From contig CABVDJ010000004.1 in NCBI GenBank assembly GCA_902497025.1, forward strand, positions 1-64,000: a stretch of 64,000 nucleotides of DNA, in the 5' to 3' direction. Below the pieces are notes generated by a model that worked only from the letters and a program-made list of their open reading frames with translations, did not search any database and had not been told where the DNA came from. This document shows positions 35,348 through 44,105 of this stretch, one piece after another. Numbering within the stretch: the stretch's first letter is position 1; the number at the start of each line of letters is the position of its first letter. Source of the stretch: an uncultured Collinsella sp. (GTDB lineage Bacteria; Actinomycetota; Coriobacteriia; Coriobacteriales; Coriobacteriaceae). The translations under genes and the position numbers were made by a program.

Positions 35348-35399
35348 AGAAGTAGCTTATTTGCGTACTGGTTGCTGGTGAGCGCATTCTCACGGTGGA

Positions 35400-35489
35400 G
35401 CGATAGGAGCTCTTGCGGGTATGGCTTGTCCGCAGGTTGATAGGTCCCGAAGAGCTCTTATCGCCCCGCCAGGATGGCGATGCGGGGCA
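35400..35489. repeat. paired hairpins in the leader of the Fis-type regulator
   Basis: CGATAGGAGCTCTT at 35400-35413 pairs at 13 of 14 positions with AAGAGCTCTTATCG at about 35451-35464. It is directly followed by GCCCCGC/GCGGGGC. There is no T tract. The second could end the YeiH transcript; the first is unexplained. Confidence 0.5.
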
Positions 35490-35613
35490 ACACCTATACT
35501 CGCAGGACGGCGCTTTCTGCCCTATAGTGTTTGGTGAGCAATATCGTTCAATTTTGAAACACTCGGTCGTGCGACCGTCGGCGGCTGCATGTCGCCGCGG
35601 ACAGGGGCAAATC

Positions 35614-36831
35614 ATGGATAGCGATGCCAAGCTGAACATCTTGACCGAGGCCCTGGCTGCTGCCGGGGCCTCGGCATTGGCAATCGATGCGCGTGGGGAC
35701 GTCGCGATCTCGACCATGAATGACGCGGCGCTCGAGCGGGATGTGGCGGCTTTTGTCGCTGAGCGCCTCGACCGTATAGGAGACGGCGCGCGTCTGGTTA
35801 TGGGACGTGCGGGTGCGCGCCTGAACCTGACCGTTCGCCCCACCGACAAAGAGGGCGGGGGCCTTTGGGTCGTCGTGGTCCGCGAGGTGCGCGGCGCCGC
35901 GGCGCACGCGGGCATCGAGTGGCTCAACGCCGACGAGGTTGAGGCCCGCTACGAATCGAGCGCGTACGGCATCGTTGAGGGGGCGGCCTCGGTGGCTGCG
36001 CCGGTTGCAGAGAGTTACGCGCGCGGTGTGCCCCTTATGCTCGAGGGCGAGCTGGGAGCGGGTCAGGTCGAGATCGCCAAGCGCCTCTATCTGGACGGTC
36101 CTTTTGCCGGTCAGCCCTTTGTTTCCGTTGCGCTCGATGAGCTCACCGAGCGCGGTTGGCGCTATGTGCTCAAAAGCGCCGAATCGCCGTTGTTCCAAAC
36201 GGGGCTGACCCTTTGCATTGAGGGCTGGAACGCGGTTGGCCCCCAGCGCCTCCGCGAGCTGGTCTCCACGATGACCGACACCGCGTTGGCGACGCGCTGC
36301 CATGTGGTGCTGACAGCGAATGACATGCCGGGCGGCGGCGAAAGTGATCAAGCCGCGTTTGTGACCGAGCGCTTCGCCTGCGCGGTGAGCGTGGCGCCGG
36401 CAATCGCCGAGCAGGGAGCCGCGTCGACGAAGGTTGCGCGCTATTTGGAATATCTCGCTGATGCATTTGAGACAGCAGCACCCACGCTGTCTGCCGCGGC
36501 GACGAAGACGCTCGATGCTTACCGCTGGCCGCGCAATTATCTGCAGCTTCGCGAGGTCTCGGAACGACTGTATATATTGGTGGGGGCGGGCACGGTGTAC
36601 AGCGCTATAGCGGAGGAAGTGCTCGCCCAAGAGGACGTGATTAAGACCGCAACCTTTGGCGCCCCGACACTCGAAAGTGACCTGTATATCCTACGACCGC
36701 TGGCCGATACCGAGCGAGATATCGCGCGTCTGGTTGTAGACCATCTCCACGGCAACCGAACCCGTGCGGCGGAGGTGCTGGGCATAAGCCGTACAACGCT
36801 GTGGCGCTTGCTGAAGGACGATGACCGTTGA
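35614..36831 (+). CDS. Fis-type (HTH_8) regulator with degenerate AAA+ domain
   Basis: A 405-residue regulator laid out like a sigma-54 activator: an N-terminal sensor-like region (1-115), an AAA+-like core (about 130-330) and a C-terminal Fis helix-turn-helix (GNRTRAAEVLGISRTTLWRLL). The Walker A is eroded (LEGELGAGQVEI, no Lys-Ser/Thr), and the GAFTGA loop that contacts sigma-54 is not seen. It is therefore unlikely to activate sigma-54 polymerase and may be a plain DNA-binding protein. ATG 35614 has AGGGG upstream; the frame back to 35413 is not supported. Confidence 0.8.
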   Translation: MDSDAKLNILTEALAAAGASALAIDARGDVAISTMNDAALERDVAAFVAERLDRIGDGARLVMGRAGARLNLTVRPTDKEGGGLWVVVVREVRGAAAHAGIEWLNADEVEARYESSAYGIVEGAASVAAPVAESYARGVPLMLEGELGAGQVEIAKRLYLDGPFAGQPFVSVALDELTERGWRYVLKSAESPLFQTGLTLCIEGWNAVGPQRLRELVSTMTDTALATRCHVVLTANDMPGGGESDQAAFVTERFACAVSVAPAIAEQGAASTKVARYLEYLADAFETAAPTLSAAATKTLDAYRWPRNYLQLREVSERLYILVGAGTVYSAIAEEVLAQEDVIKTATFGAPTLESDLYILRPLADTERDIARLVVDHLHGNRTRAAEVLGISRTTLWRLLKDDDR

Positions 36832-36915
36832 GCGAGGCGCCCGTGACCGCGCGCGACGCGTGTGCTACAGTCCAAAGCGTTATTGTTTCGATTTGGTTAC
36901 GGCGTGCGAGGGCAT

Positions 36916-37491
36916 ATGGCTGAGACTTCAAAACCGAGCCGCAGAAGGCGGAGCGCCGCGCCGGTTAACCGACGCACGACATCGGTGACGTGGGGCAAAC
37001 ACGCCTCGGGGTTTGATGGCTCGTTCAAGCGCACTAAATACGGCTATCCTTCGGCAAGCGCCCGCTTGGCAATGCAGGCAGAGTCCTCGCTGTGGGGCCG
37101 CAAACGCGTGGTGGGCTCAAAGCTCAAGCACGACGGAACGCTCGGCTACATCAGCCGCGGGGCGGCTCGCCGCAGCGGGCTCAATCCCGCCGGCTGGCAT
37201 CGCTACGTGCCGATCGTGGCCGCCGTTGCAGTGATCGTCATCGCACTCGCTGCGCTTGGCTACGCCGGCGGTGGCGCCAACTTGGACGCAATGTTTAAAT
37301 CGCCCGAGCTCGCGCATGTAGGTACAGAAGTTGTCGAGGGCGCTCAGGCCCAGACGGGCGTCGCGCCCCAGCGCGGCATCGTCGCGGCGGCCTCCACCAT
37401 CGCCGATGCGCAAAAGGACGAAGACAAGCAAGGCGACGACGCCGATGCGAATCAGACGAGCGAAACGGCAACAACTCCATCGGCGGGATAA
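36916..37491 (+). CDS. hypothetical single-pass membrane protein
   Basis: A 191-residue protein I do not recognise. A long basic cytoplasmic N-terminus (1-95; RRRRS, KRTKYGYPSASARLAMQAE) precedes one membrane helix at about 100-120 (VPIVAAVAVIVIALAALGYAGG) and an acidic, Thr/Asp-rich tail. Topology suggests cytoplasm-in, tail outside. ATG 36916 has GCGAGGG upstream. It follows the Fis-type regulator by 84 bp; a functional link is not evident. Confidence 0.7.
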   Translation: MAETSKPSRRRRSAAPVNRRTTSVTWGKHASGFDGSFKRTKYGYPSASARLAMQAESSLWGRKRVVGSKLKHDGTLGYISRGAARRSGLNPAGWHRYVPIVAAVAVIVIALAALGYAGGGANLDAMFKSPELAHVGTEVVEGAQAQTGVAPQRGIVAAASTIADAQKDEDKQGDDADANQTSETATTPSAG

Positions 37492-37496
37492 GTTGC

Positions 37497-37542
37497 GAGT
37501 GGGGTAGCTAAAATAGCCCCGTCCCAAATTAGCCACCCCGCT
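37497..37542. repeat. F palindrome, copy 1, as bidirectional terminator
   Basis: GTGGGGTAGCTAA pairs with TTAGCCACCCCGC with mismatches. The loop carries TAGCCCCGTCCCAAATTAGC, shared with the right arm of the palindrome at 50244-50312. It lies between the membrane-protein gene and the convergent nitroreductase. Confidence 0.55.
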
Positions 37543-37554
37543 GACGCTCCTGGG

Positions 37555-38076
37555 TTACCTTACGTAGATGATGTTGTCGCGGCGGGGTTTGGGCTCGGGT
37601 AGCGTGTCCTCGGCGTAGCCAAGAATGCAGTTACCGACACCGCGCAGACTGCCGTCGGCGGGCAGGCCCCAGCTGGCCAGCAGTTCCAGTCCCTCAGGTG
37701 AGTCGAAGACCTCGTGCGCGCGGTGAATCCAACACGAATCGACGCCCAGCGCATAGGCTGCGTTGAGCAGGTTGCCCATGGCGAGCGAGCCGTCTTCCAG
37801 GTGTGTGGGCACGCTGCGGTCGACGAGCACCACCACAACGGTCTTGGCGCCGTAGAAGGGATCTCCCTCGCTGCCCATAACTTGTGCGTTGAGTTGCGAG
37901 AGGCGCTCGACGGTTGCGGGGTCGGTAACGGCGACGAACGTGACCGGTTGGCGTCCCATGCCGCTCGGCGCGTACTGGCCTGCCTCGATAATGCGTGCGA
38001 GCTTTTCGGCTTCGACGGGGCGATCGCTATAGTTACGGCAACTGCGGCGGTGGATGAGTGCCTCGATGGTCTCCAT
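37555..38076 (-). CDS. nitroreductase-family flavoprotein
   Basis: An FMN-dependent NAD(P)H oxidoreductase, 173 residues, a short member of the family. The FMN-phosphate motif RRSCRNYSDRPV is at 11-22, followed by GMGRQPVTFVAV and a C-terminal GNCILGYAED. The usual reactions are two-electron reduction of nitroaromatics, quinones or flavins. ATG 38076 has TCAGGAGG upstream; the longer frame to 38169 includes no motif. It is monocistronic. Confidence 0.88.
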   Translation of the reverse strand: METIEALIHRRSCRNYSDRPVEAEKLARIIEAGQYAPSGMGRQPVTFVAVTDPATVERLSQLNAQVMGSEGDPFYGAKTVVVVLVDRSVPTHLEDGSLAMGNLLNAAYALGVDSCWIHRAHEVFDSPEGLELLASWGLPADGSLRGVGNCILGYAEDTLPEPKPRRDNIIYVR

Positions 38077-38367
38077 GGGTCCTCCTGACGTTGGTTTCGA
38101 TGCCTCGTTCTTACCCGCCGAACCAAAACCGTAATCGCGCAGTCGGCCCCAAACAATGCAAGCTACCAAGTGGAAAAGTCGGTTTGCATAAAACTTCAGC
38201 CAGAATGTGACAAACCGGTGGGATGGTTAAACGTTTTATCCCGTCTACCCTGCGGTTTTTTACCACTTGCCTAAATGATGCGCGCATAAGCTCTGATAAA
38301 GGTTTTACTAAAGGAGTATCAACGTTTATCAACGCGCCATAGTGGCGCCGGGCCAGGAGGTAACATC

Positions 38368-38658
38368 ATGTTCCAGGCTGGAGATGTCGTCGAGACCGAC
38401 TTCGAAGGATTTCTGAAGCTGCTGCGTTCCAAGACGCGCGCTTTCGTGTCGATTAACGATCACGAGTACTACATCACGCACACCGATGGCTATTGGCGTG
38501 TTCAGGATTGCGAGGCCCTCAACGATAAGGGCCACTTTACTGACTGCTCCGAGCTGGTCAACACGGTCTGCGAGGTCGTCGAACTGCCGTGGATCTGCGG
38601 CAAGAGCCTGCACGACAGCTTCTCGGGCGCCACGGTCTACGAGGCCGTCGCTGCCTAA
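38368..38658 (+). CDS. hypothetical small protein
   Basis: A 96-residue acidic protein with no recognisable family. It has paired cysteines (QDCEAL, TDCSEL, VNTVCEV, WICGKS) and no membrane segment or signal peptide. CAGGAGGTAAC precedes ATG, a very strong ribosome-binding site, which argues for high expression. The 290-bp upstream gap holds CAAGTGG (38168) and its complement CCACTTG (38263), and a repeated TATCAACG. A terminator follows, so the gene is monocistronic. Confidence 0.75.
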   Translation: MFQAGDVVETDFEGFLKLLRSKTRAFVSINDHEYYITHTDGYWRVQDCEALNDKGHFTDCSELVNTVCEVVELPWICGKSLHDSFSGATVYEAVAA

Positions 38659-38684
38659 CAGCCAACAATCGATATTCTCTCGCA

Positions 38685-38720
38685 ACCGCCGGCGCCGCCC
38701 CCGCGCCGGCGGTCTTTTTT
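38685..38720 (+). terminator. terminator of the small hypothetical gene
   Basis: ACCGCCGGCGC pairs perfectly with GCGCCGGCGGT around seven bases and is followed by CTTTTTT. Confidence 0.85.
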
Positions 38721-38760
38721 GTCGATATGCAATGTAGGCCGACCATATATAACCAGCATA

Positions 38761-38817
38761 TTGACGATAGTCAAAACTCGGACTAATGTAGAGATACAAA
38801 TTGGTCAAAACTCGGAC
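38761..38817 (+). promoter_or_regulatory. MarR promoter with two direct operator repeats
   Basis: TTGACG (38761-38766) and TAATGT (38784-38789) are separated by 17 bases. GTCAAAACTCGGAC fills the spacer (38770-38783) and recurs exactly at 38804-38817, 34 bp on. The first copy would block RNA polymerase and the second would block elongation. It is the likely autoregulated promoter of the MarR and ABC-exporter operon. Confidence 0.7.
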
Positions 38818-38835
38818 AATCGAATGGTGGGATAG

Positions 38836-39336
38836 ATGAATAGTGCGGTTACGCTGGTCGATTTCGACCGGATGCTCAATGGACTGGACCATATCTATTC
38901 GGAGTTCTCGCGCACTTGCGGTCTTTCGGACTGCGCCTACTGGATGCTCGTCGACACCAGCACGGCGGGCGGTAGCATCGCCGTGAGTCGCCTGACAAGC
39001 GAATGGTTCTATAGCAAGCAGACCATTAACTCGGCAATTAAAACTCTGACGGCGCGAGGGCTTGCGACGTTGGAGTTTGCCGAGGGCAGTCGTAAGAACA
39101 AGGTTGTGCGACTGACCGAAGAAGGCGTGCGGTTTGCCAAGCGCTACGCGTTGCCGGCGCAAAAAGCCGAGCAGCAGGCATTCGAAGCGCTCGAGCCGTG
39201 GGAACAGCGCGAGATCATGCGCCTGGTCGGTAAATTCTCCCATGTTCTGAACGAAGAGTGCGAGGCATTTAAACGGCAAGTGGCCGCCGAGAACGAGGCT
39301 GACGATAAGGGCGAGGGGGACACATGCGACTCTTAA
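38836..39336 (+). CDS. MarR-family transcriptional regulator
   Basis: A 166-residue winged-helix regulator: helix-turn-helix at about 52-80 (SRLTSEWFYSKQTINSAIKTLTARGLA) and wing residues GSRKNKVVRLTEEG. It heads an operon with two ABC exporter genes, and its stop overlaps the next start by 13 bases. In MarR systems a ligand releases the repressor and induces an efflux pump. The two GTCAAAACTCGGAC copies in its promoter are the candidate operators. No ligand can be named. Confidence 0.9.
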   Translation: MNSAVTLVDFDRMLNGLDHIYSEFSRTCGLSDCAYWMLVDTSTAGGSIAVSRLTSEWFYSKQTINSAIKTLTARGLATLEFAEGSRKNKVVRLTEEGVRFAKRYALPAQKAEQQAFEALEPWEQREIMRLVGKFSHVLNEECEAFKRQVAAENEADDKGEGDTCDS

Positions 39337-41060
39337 TGAGGTTTATGAGGCCGTACCGCGGTCTGGTTGCGGTGACGCTGTTTGCGGTGCTGATAGATAA
39401 CGTCGGTACGCTGTTGGTTCCCACGATGCTGGCGAACATGGTCAACACCGGTATTACCACGGGCGATGTCGACTATATTTTACGCAACGGCCTGTACATG
39501 CTTATCGCGACCGGCATGGCCAGCGGCGGCACGGTGTTGGGCTGCTATCTTTCGGCGCGCCTGGCCGCCAACGTGGCCTGCGATATCCGCAATGCCGTGT
39601 ACGACAAGTCGCTCGAGCTGTCCGCCAGCGACTTTGAGCGCTTTGGCACGGGTTCGATGATCACGCGCTCGCTCAACGACATCAACGTGATTCAGCAGGC
39701 TGTCCTTCAGACGATTCAGTTGGTGCTGCCGGTACCGTTCTTGGCCGTGGCGGGCATCATTTTTGCCTGGTTTATCGATCCTGCCATGGGCACGCTGCTG
39801 GGCGTGGTCGTTGCGATCGTGCTGGTGGCGGCGGTCTTTACCGTGGCAAACGCCGCGCCGATCTTTATGCGCCTGCAGAGCTTTATCGACCGTATGAACG
39901 TGGTGCTGCGCGAAAATATCGTGGGCGTGCGCGTTATCCGCGCATTTAACAAGGAGCGCCACGAGGAGCAGCGCCTGGACGAGGTGTTTAGCGATTACGC
40001 GGCCAACGCCATCAAGGTCAACCACCTGTTTGTGGGTCTCGACAGCTCCAGCTTCTTTTTGATGAACATCGCCGAGGTGGCGGTGCTGTGGGTGGGCGGC
40101 AACCGCGTGGGCGCCCATGCCATGCAAATCGGCAGCATCTCGGCCGTGCTGGAGTACGCGATCCTGATCCTTTTCTTTGTGATGATGGCGCAGATGGTGA
40201 TTCTAACGCTTCCGCGCGCCGCGGCGTGCCTCAACCGTGCGCAGCAGGTGCTCGAAATCGAGCCGAGCATTGTGGACGGCAAAGCTACGCTGGGCGACGG
40301 GGCGCCTGAGTCCGCAGATGGGGCCGACGCGGTGGCCGTGTTCGACCATATGTCGTTCCGTTTTGACGATGCCGACGAGGACACCCTGTGCGACCTGAGC
40401 TTTGCCTGTCGCCGTGGCCAGACGACCGCGATCGTGGGTTCGACGGGATCGGGCAAATCGACGGTAGCCAAGCTCTTGTTGCGTTTCCATGATGCCACGA
40501 AGGGCGCCATTCGCCTGAACGGCGTCGATCTGCGCGACCTTTCGCAAGGTGAGATTCGCGGGCATATCGCTTACGTGCCGCAGAAGGCGTGGCTGTTCTC
40601 GGGTACGGTGGCGAGCAACCTGCGCTTTGGTAACGAGGAGGCGACCGAGGCTGACATGCTCCATGCGCTGGAGGTTGCCCAGAGCACCTTTGTGCTCGAC
40701 CAGCCCCAGGGGCTCGATACGCCGGTGGCCCAGGGCGGTACGAACTTCTCGGGCGGTCAGCGTCAGCGCCTGGCGATCGCCCGCGCACTCATGAAGCATG
40801 CCGATCTATATATCTTCGATGACAGTTTTTCGGCCCTGGACTTTAAAACCGATGCCGCCCTGCGCCGTGCGCTGCAGGACGAGACGCGCGATGCCGCGGT
40901 GCTCATCATCGCCCAGCGCATCTCGACTATTTTGCATGCCGATCAGATCGTGGTACTTAAAGACGGCGAGATCGTGGGCCTGGGCACGCACGACGAGCTC
41001 ATGGAAACCTGCGAGGTATACCGCGCTATCGCGGAATCGCAGATGAAGGGAGGTGAGTAG
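39324..41060 (+). CDS. heterodimeric ABC exporter subunit with degenerate ATP site
   Basis: A 578-residue half-transporter: six transmembrane helices (1-310), then an ATPase domain with Walker A GSTGSGKST, signature FSGGQRQR and Walker B LYIFDDSFSALD. The catalytic glutamate after Walker B is aspartate, marking the degenerate site typical of TM287/TmrA/BmrC-type subunits. It pairs with the next gene. Substrates are probably drugs, lipids or peptides; none is shown. The start overlaps the MarR gene. Confidence 0.93.
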   Translation: MRLLMRFMRPYRGLVAVTLFAVLIDNVGTLLVPTMLANMVNTGITTGDVDYILRNGLYMLIATGMASGGTVLGCYLSARLAANVACDIRNAVYDKSLELSASDFERFGTGSMITRSLNDINVIQQAVLQTIQLVLPVPFLAVAGIIFAWFIDPAMGTLLGVVVAIVLVAAVFTVANAAPIFMRLQSFIDRMNVVLRENIVGVRVIRAFNKERHEEQRLDEVFSDYAANAIKVNHLFVGLDSSSFFLMNIAEVAVLWVGGNRVGAHAMQIGSISAVLEYAILILFFVMMAQMVILTLPRAAACLNRAQQVLEIEPSIVDGKATLGDGAPESADGADAVAVFDHMSFRFDDADEDTLCDLSFACRRGQTTAIVGSTGSGKSTVAKLLLRFHDATKGAIRLNGVDLRDLSQGEIRGHIAYVPQKAWLFSGTVASNLRFGNEEATEADMLHALEVAQSTFVLDQPQGLDTPVAQGGTNFSGGQRQRLAIARALMKHADLYIFDDSFSALDFKTDAALRRALQDETRDAAVLIIAQRISTILHADQIVVLKDGEIVGLGTHDELMETCEVYRAIAESQMKGGE

Positions 41061-41061
41061 C

Positions 41062-43065
41062 ATGACCGAGGAGCTCAAGAAGCAGGGCATCGCCGATGAT
41101 GCCGCAGTTGCAGAGACAGTTGAGGAGACGGGCGTCGCGCCCGACCTGGACGAAGCCGCCAAGGCAGCGGCGGAGCGCGAGGCTCGCCGCCAGGCACTCT
41201 ATGAGGAAAATGAGCGCGCCGAGGACGAGCGCGCCCGCGCCGAGGCGGAGCGCATGCGCGACGTTGACGACGAGGACGAGGACGAGACGCCCCGCGACAC
41301 CTGGGCGACGGTGCGCCGCCTGTGGAGTGAGGCCGCCGGCGACCATTGGCGCTTCTATATCGTGTTCGCGAGCATCGTGTTCTATGTCATCTTTAACACC
41401 GCGGCACCGGCTTACAGCGCCCGCGTGATCGATGAGCTGTGGGGGCACATGAAGCTGGCGTTTGCCAACAACGCTACCTTCAGCATTACCTGGGAGAACT
41501 GCGGCAGGACCATCTTCATCTACTTTATGATCTGGACCGCCGCCGCCTCGTTCTACGCACTCCAGAGCTTTTTGATGTCGAGCGTTGCCGAGCGCCTCAA
41601 CCTGCGCCTACGCAACCGCATCGCTCAAAAGCTCAACCGTCTGCCGCTTGCCTACTTTGACGCGCATCGTCCCGGCGAGGTCGTCAGCCGTGCGACCAAC
41701 GACTTGGACAAGATGTCCGAGAGCATGCAGCGCGGCTTGCTGCAGCTTCTGGTGTCGATCGGTACCGTGGTGGGCGCCGTGAGCGTGATGTTCGTGTTTA
41801 GCGTGCCGCTCACGCTCGTCTTTTTGTTCTTTACGGCGCTTTCGCTGCTGGTGACGAAGGTCGTTTCGCGCCGCACGCACGATGTGACGGGCGAGCGCCA
41901 GGAGTGGGTGTCCAAGATTACGAGCGCGGTCGAGGAAGGCTACTCGGGCCGTCTGGTGATCCGTGCGTTTAACCGCGAGCGCCAGAGCTCTGCCGAGGTA
42001 CACGAGGCTTCGAAGGAGCTGGCGCGCGTGAGCACCAAGGCCGATTTTATGATTAACGCCGTCGGTCCCGCGGTGCGCTTTATCGGCCGCTTGGCGCAGA
42101 TCGTGATTGCACTGGTGGGCTGCGGCATGCTGGTTGCCGGTCACATGACCGTCGGCGTGTTCCAGGCGTTCTTCCAGTTTATTTACGAGGCGTCCGAACC
42201 CATGACGCAGTTGTCGTTCACCTTTAACTCGCTGCAGAGCGCGCTGGCGAGCGCCGAGCGCGTGTTCGACCTGCTCGACGAGACCGAGATGGAGGCCGAT
42301 CCGTTGCCGGCGGCCGCCGCCAAGCTGCCGGGCAAGGTGGAGGGCCGTGTTGCCTTTGAACACGTGCGTTTTGGCTATGCGCCCGACAAGCCGCTCATGC
42401 GCGACGTGTCGTTTGCCGCCGAGCCGGGCCAAAAGATCGCGGTGGTGGGAACCACGGGCGCGGGCAAGACCACGCTCATCAATCTGCTCATGCGCTTCTA
42501 CGAGATCGACGGTGGCCGCATTACCCTCGACGGCGTGGACACGAGCCGCATGGACCGCGGCGAGCTGCGCCAGCAGTTTGGCATGGTGTTGCAGGACGCC
42601 TGGCTGTTCGATGGCACCATTGCCGAGAACATCGCCTATGGCTGTCCCGAGGCGACGCGCGAGGAGATTGTCGCGGCCGCGCGTGCCGCTCAGGTCGACT
42701 TCTTTGTGCGCACTATGCCGCAGGGCTACGACACGCGTGTGGCTAACGATGCCGAGAGCATCAGCCAGGGCCAACGTCAGCTGCTGACCATCGCGCGCGT
42801 GCTGCTCAACAACCCGGCGATTCTCATCCTGGACGAGGCGACGTCGAGCGTGGACACGCGCACCGAGCTCGCCATCGGCCGTGCCATGGATGCGCTCATG
42901 CGTGGGCGCACGAGCTTTGTGATCGCGCACCGTCTGTCGACGATCGTCGATGCCGATCTCATCCTGGTCATGGATCACGGCAATATCATCGAGCAGGGTA
43001 CGCACAAGGAACTGCTGGCTGCCGAGGGCGCTTATGCCGACCTCTACCTAAGCCAGTTCGCATAA
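41062..43065 (+). CDS. heterodimeric ABC exporter subunit with canonical Walker B and altered signature
   Basis: A 667-residue partner of the preceding subunit. A charged, Glu/Arg-rich N-terminus of about 90 residues, likely helical, precedes six membrane helices and an ATPase domain. Walker A is GTTGAGKTT and Walker B is AILILDEATSSVD with the catalytic Glu. The signature reads ISQGQRQL instead of LSGGQ, the expected complement to the partner's degenerate site. GGGAGGTG precedes ATG 41062, two bases after the upstream stop. Confidence 0.93.
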   Translation: MTEELKKQGIADDAAVAETVEETGVAPDLDEAAKAAAEREARRQALYEENERAEDERARAEAERMRDVDDEDEDETPRDTWATVRRLWSEAAGDHWRFYIVFASIVFYVIFNTAAPAYSARVIDELWGHMKLAFANNATFSITWENCGRTIFIYFMIWTAAASFYALQSFLMSSVAERLNLRLRNRIAQKLNRLPLAYFDAHRPGEVVSRATNDLDKMSESMQRGLLQLLVSIGTVVGAVSVMFVFSVPLTLVFLFFTALSLLVTKVVSRRTHDVTGERQEWVSKITSAVEEGYSGRLVIRAFNRERQSSAEVHEASKELARVSTKADFMINAVGPAVRFIGRLAQIVIALVGCGMLVAGHMTVGVFQAFFQFIYEASEPMTQLSFTFNSLQSALASAERVFDLLDETEMEADPLPAAAAKLPGKVEGRVAFEHVRFGYAPDKPLMRDVSFAAEPGQKIAVVGTTGAGKTTLINLLMRFYEIDGGRITLDGVDTSRMDRGELRQQFGMVLQDAWLFDGTIAENIAYGCPEATREEIVAAARAAQVDFFVRTMPQGYDTRVANDAESISQGQRQLLTIARVLLNNPAILILDEATSSVDTRTELAIGRAMDALMRGRTSFVIAHRLSTIVDADLILVMDHGNIIEQGTHKELLAAEGAYADLYLSQFA

Positions 43066-43103
43066 GGTGACAAAGGGGCAGTCCCGCATGTCACATCGAA
43101 AAG

Positions 43104-43141
43104 AAGGCACGCCGGGGGCGGATTCCCTGGCGTGCCTTTTG
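43104..43141. terminator. terminator between exporter operon and cysE
   Basis: AAGGCACGCC pairs with GGCGTGCCTT around 15 bases and is followed by TTTGTG. It serves the convergent genes on both strands. Confidence 0.7.
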
Positions 43142-43176
43142 TGTTGGCGTTCATGCTGTGGCGGTTGCCCGCGGCC

Positions 43177-43881
43177 CTAGCGCTCGTCCACGAGCTTGGC
43201 GACGAGGGCTTTGAGCTCGGCCACCTCTCGTTCGAGTTCCTTGACGCGGCGGGCGTTCTCGGTGATGCCCTGACGGTTGAGGGCACTCTGCTCGGCGGCA
43301 TCGTCGGGCATGTACTCGCGATGCTGCTTGGCGTCGAAGCTTTCTTCGAACACGCGGCAGCCGTTGCGCTTGATGATGCGTCCCGGCACGCCAACGACGG
43401 TGCAGTTGTCGGGCACGTCCTTGACGACAACCGAATTGCCGCCGATCTTGACGTTGTTGCCAATGTGGATGTTGCCAAGCACCTTGGCGCCCGTGCCCAC
43501 CGTGACATTGTTGCCCAGGGTGGGGTGGCGCTTGCCGGTTTCGTTGCCGGTACCGCCGAGCGTGACGCCCTGGTAGAGCACGCAGTTGTCGCCCACAATG
43601 GTGGTCTCGCCGATAACGACGCCCATGGCGTGGTCGATAAAGAAATGTTTGCCGATCTGTGCAGCGGGATGAATCTCGACGCCGGTGATGTGGCGGGTGA
43701 TTTGCGAGAGCACGCGGGCGAGCGAGCGATGACCGTGCTCCCACAGCCAGTGCTCGGGCACGTGGTTCCACTTGGCGTGCAGGCCAGGATAGGAAAGGAA
43801 GATGACCAGGGCACTTTGCGCGGCAGGGTCCTGCGCCTGGACGGTCTTGATGTCCTCGCGAATGGTATTGATAAAGCTCAC
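43177..43881 (-). CDS. cysE: serine O-acetyltransferase
   Basis: Acetylates serine from acetyl-CoA, the first step of cysteine synthesis. The 234-residue product has an N-terminal helical domain and a left-handed beta-helix of hexapeptide repeats (about 70-175), including HPAAQIGKHFFIDHAMGVVIGE, GVTLGGTG and GNNVTVGTGAKVLG. The final 35 residues look like a short coiled coil (ELEREVAELKALVAKL), unusual but plausible as an oligomerisation tail. A cysteine synthase is not in the window. Confidence 0.94.
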   Translation of the reverse strand: MSFINTIREDIKTVQAQDPAAQSALVIFLSYPGLHAKWNHVPEHWLWEHGHRSLARVLSQITRHITGVEIHPAAQIGKHFFIDHAMGVVIGETTIVGDNCVLYQGVTLGGTGNETGKRHPTLGNNVTVGTGAKVLGNIHIGNNVKIGGNSVVVKDVPDNCTVVGVPGRIIKRNGCRVFEESFDAKQHREYMPDDAAEQSALNRQGITENARRVKELEREVAELKALVAKLVDER

Positions 43882-44105
43882 CGGCCGCCCTCCCTTAGCG
43901 CCGTGACAATGCGATTCAATAAAGTATAGCGATTCGCTAGGGATTAGGAAGGGCGATCTTGCTTTGCTTTGGGCGACAAGTGTCAGTTATGCAAACTTGC
44001 TGGTAATGAAGTAAGACTTTTGAGGGGTTTGGCCCGCGCTCGCATCGCAACCGTATACTGGTCAACTTGGACGTGTCCGCGCCCACAACTGAGAGGTTTT
44101 ACTTC

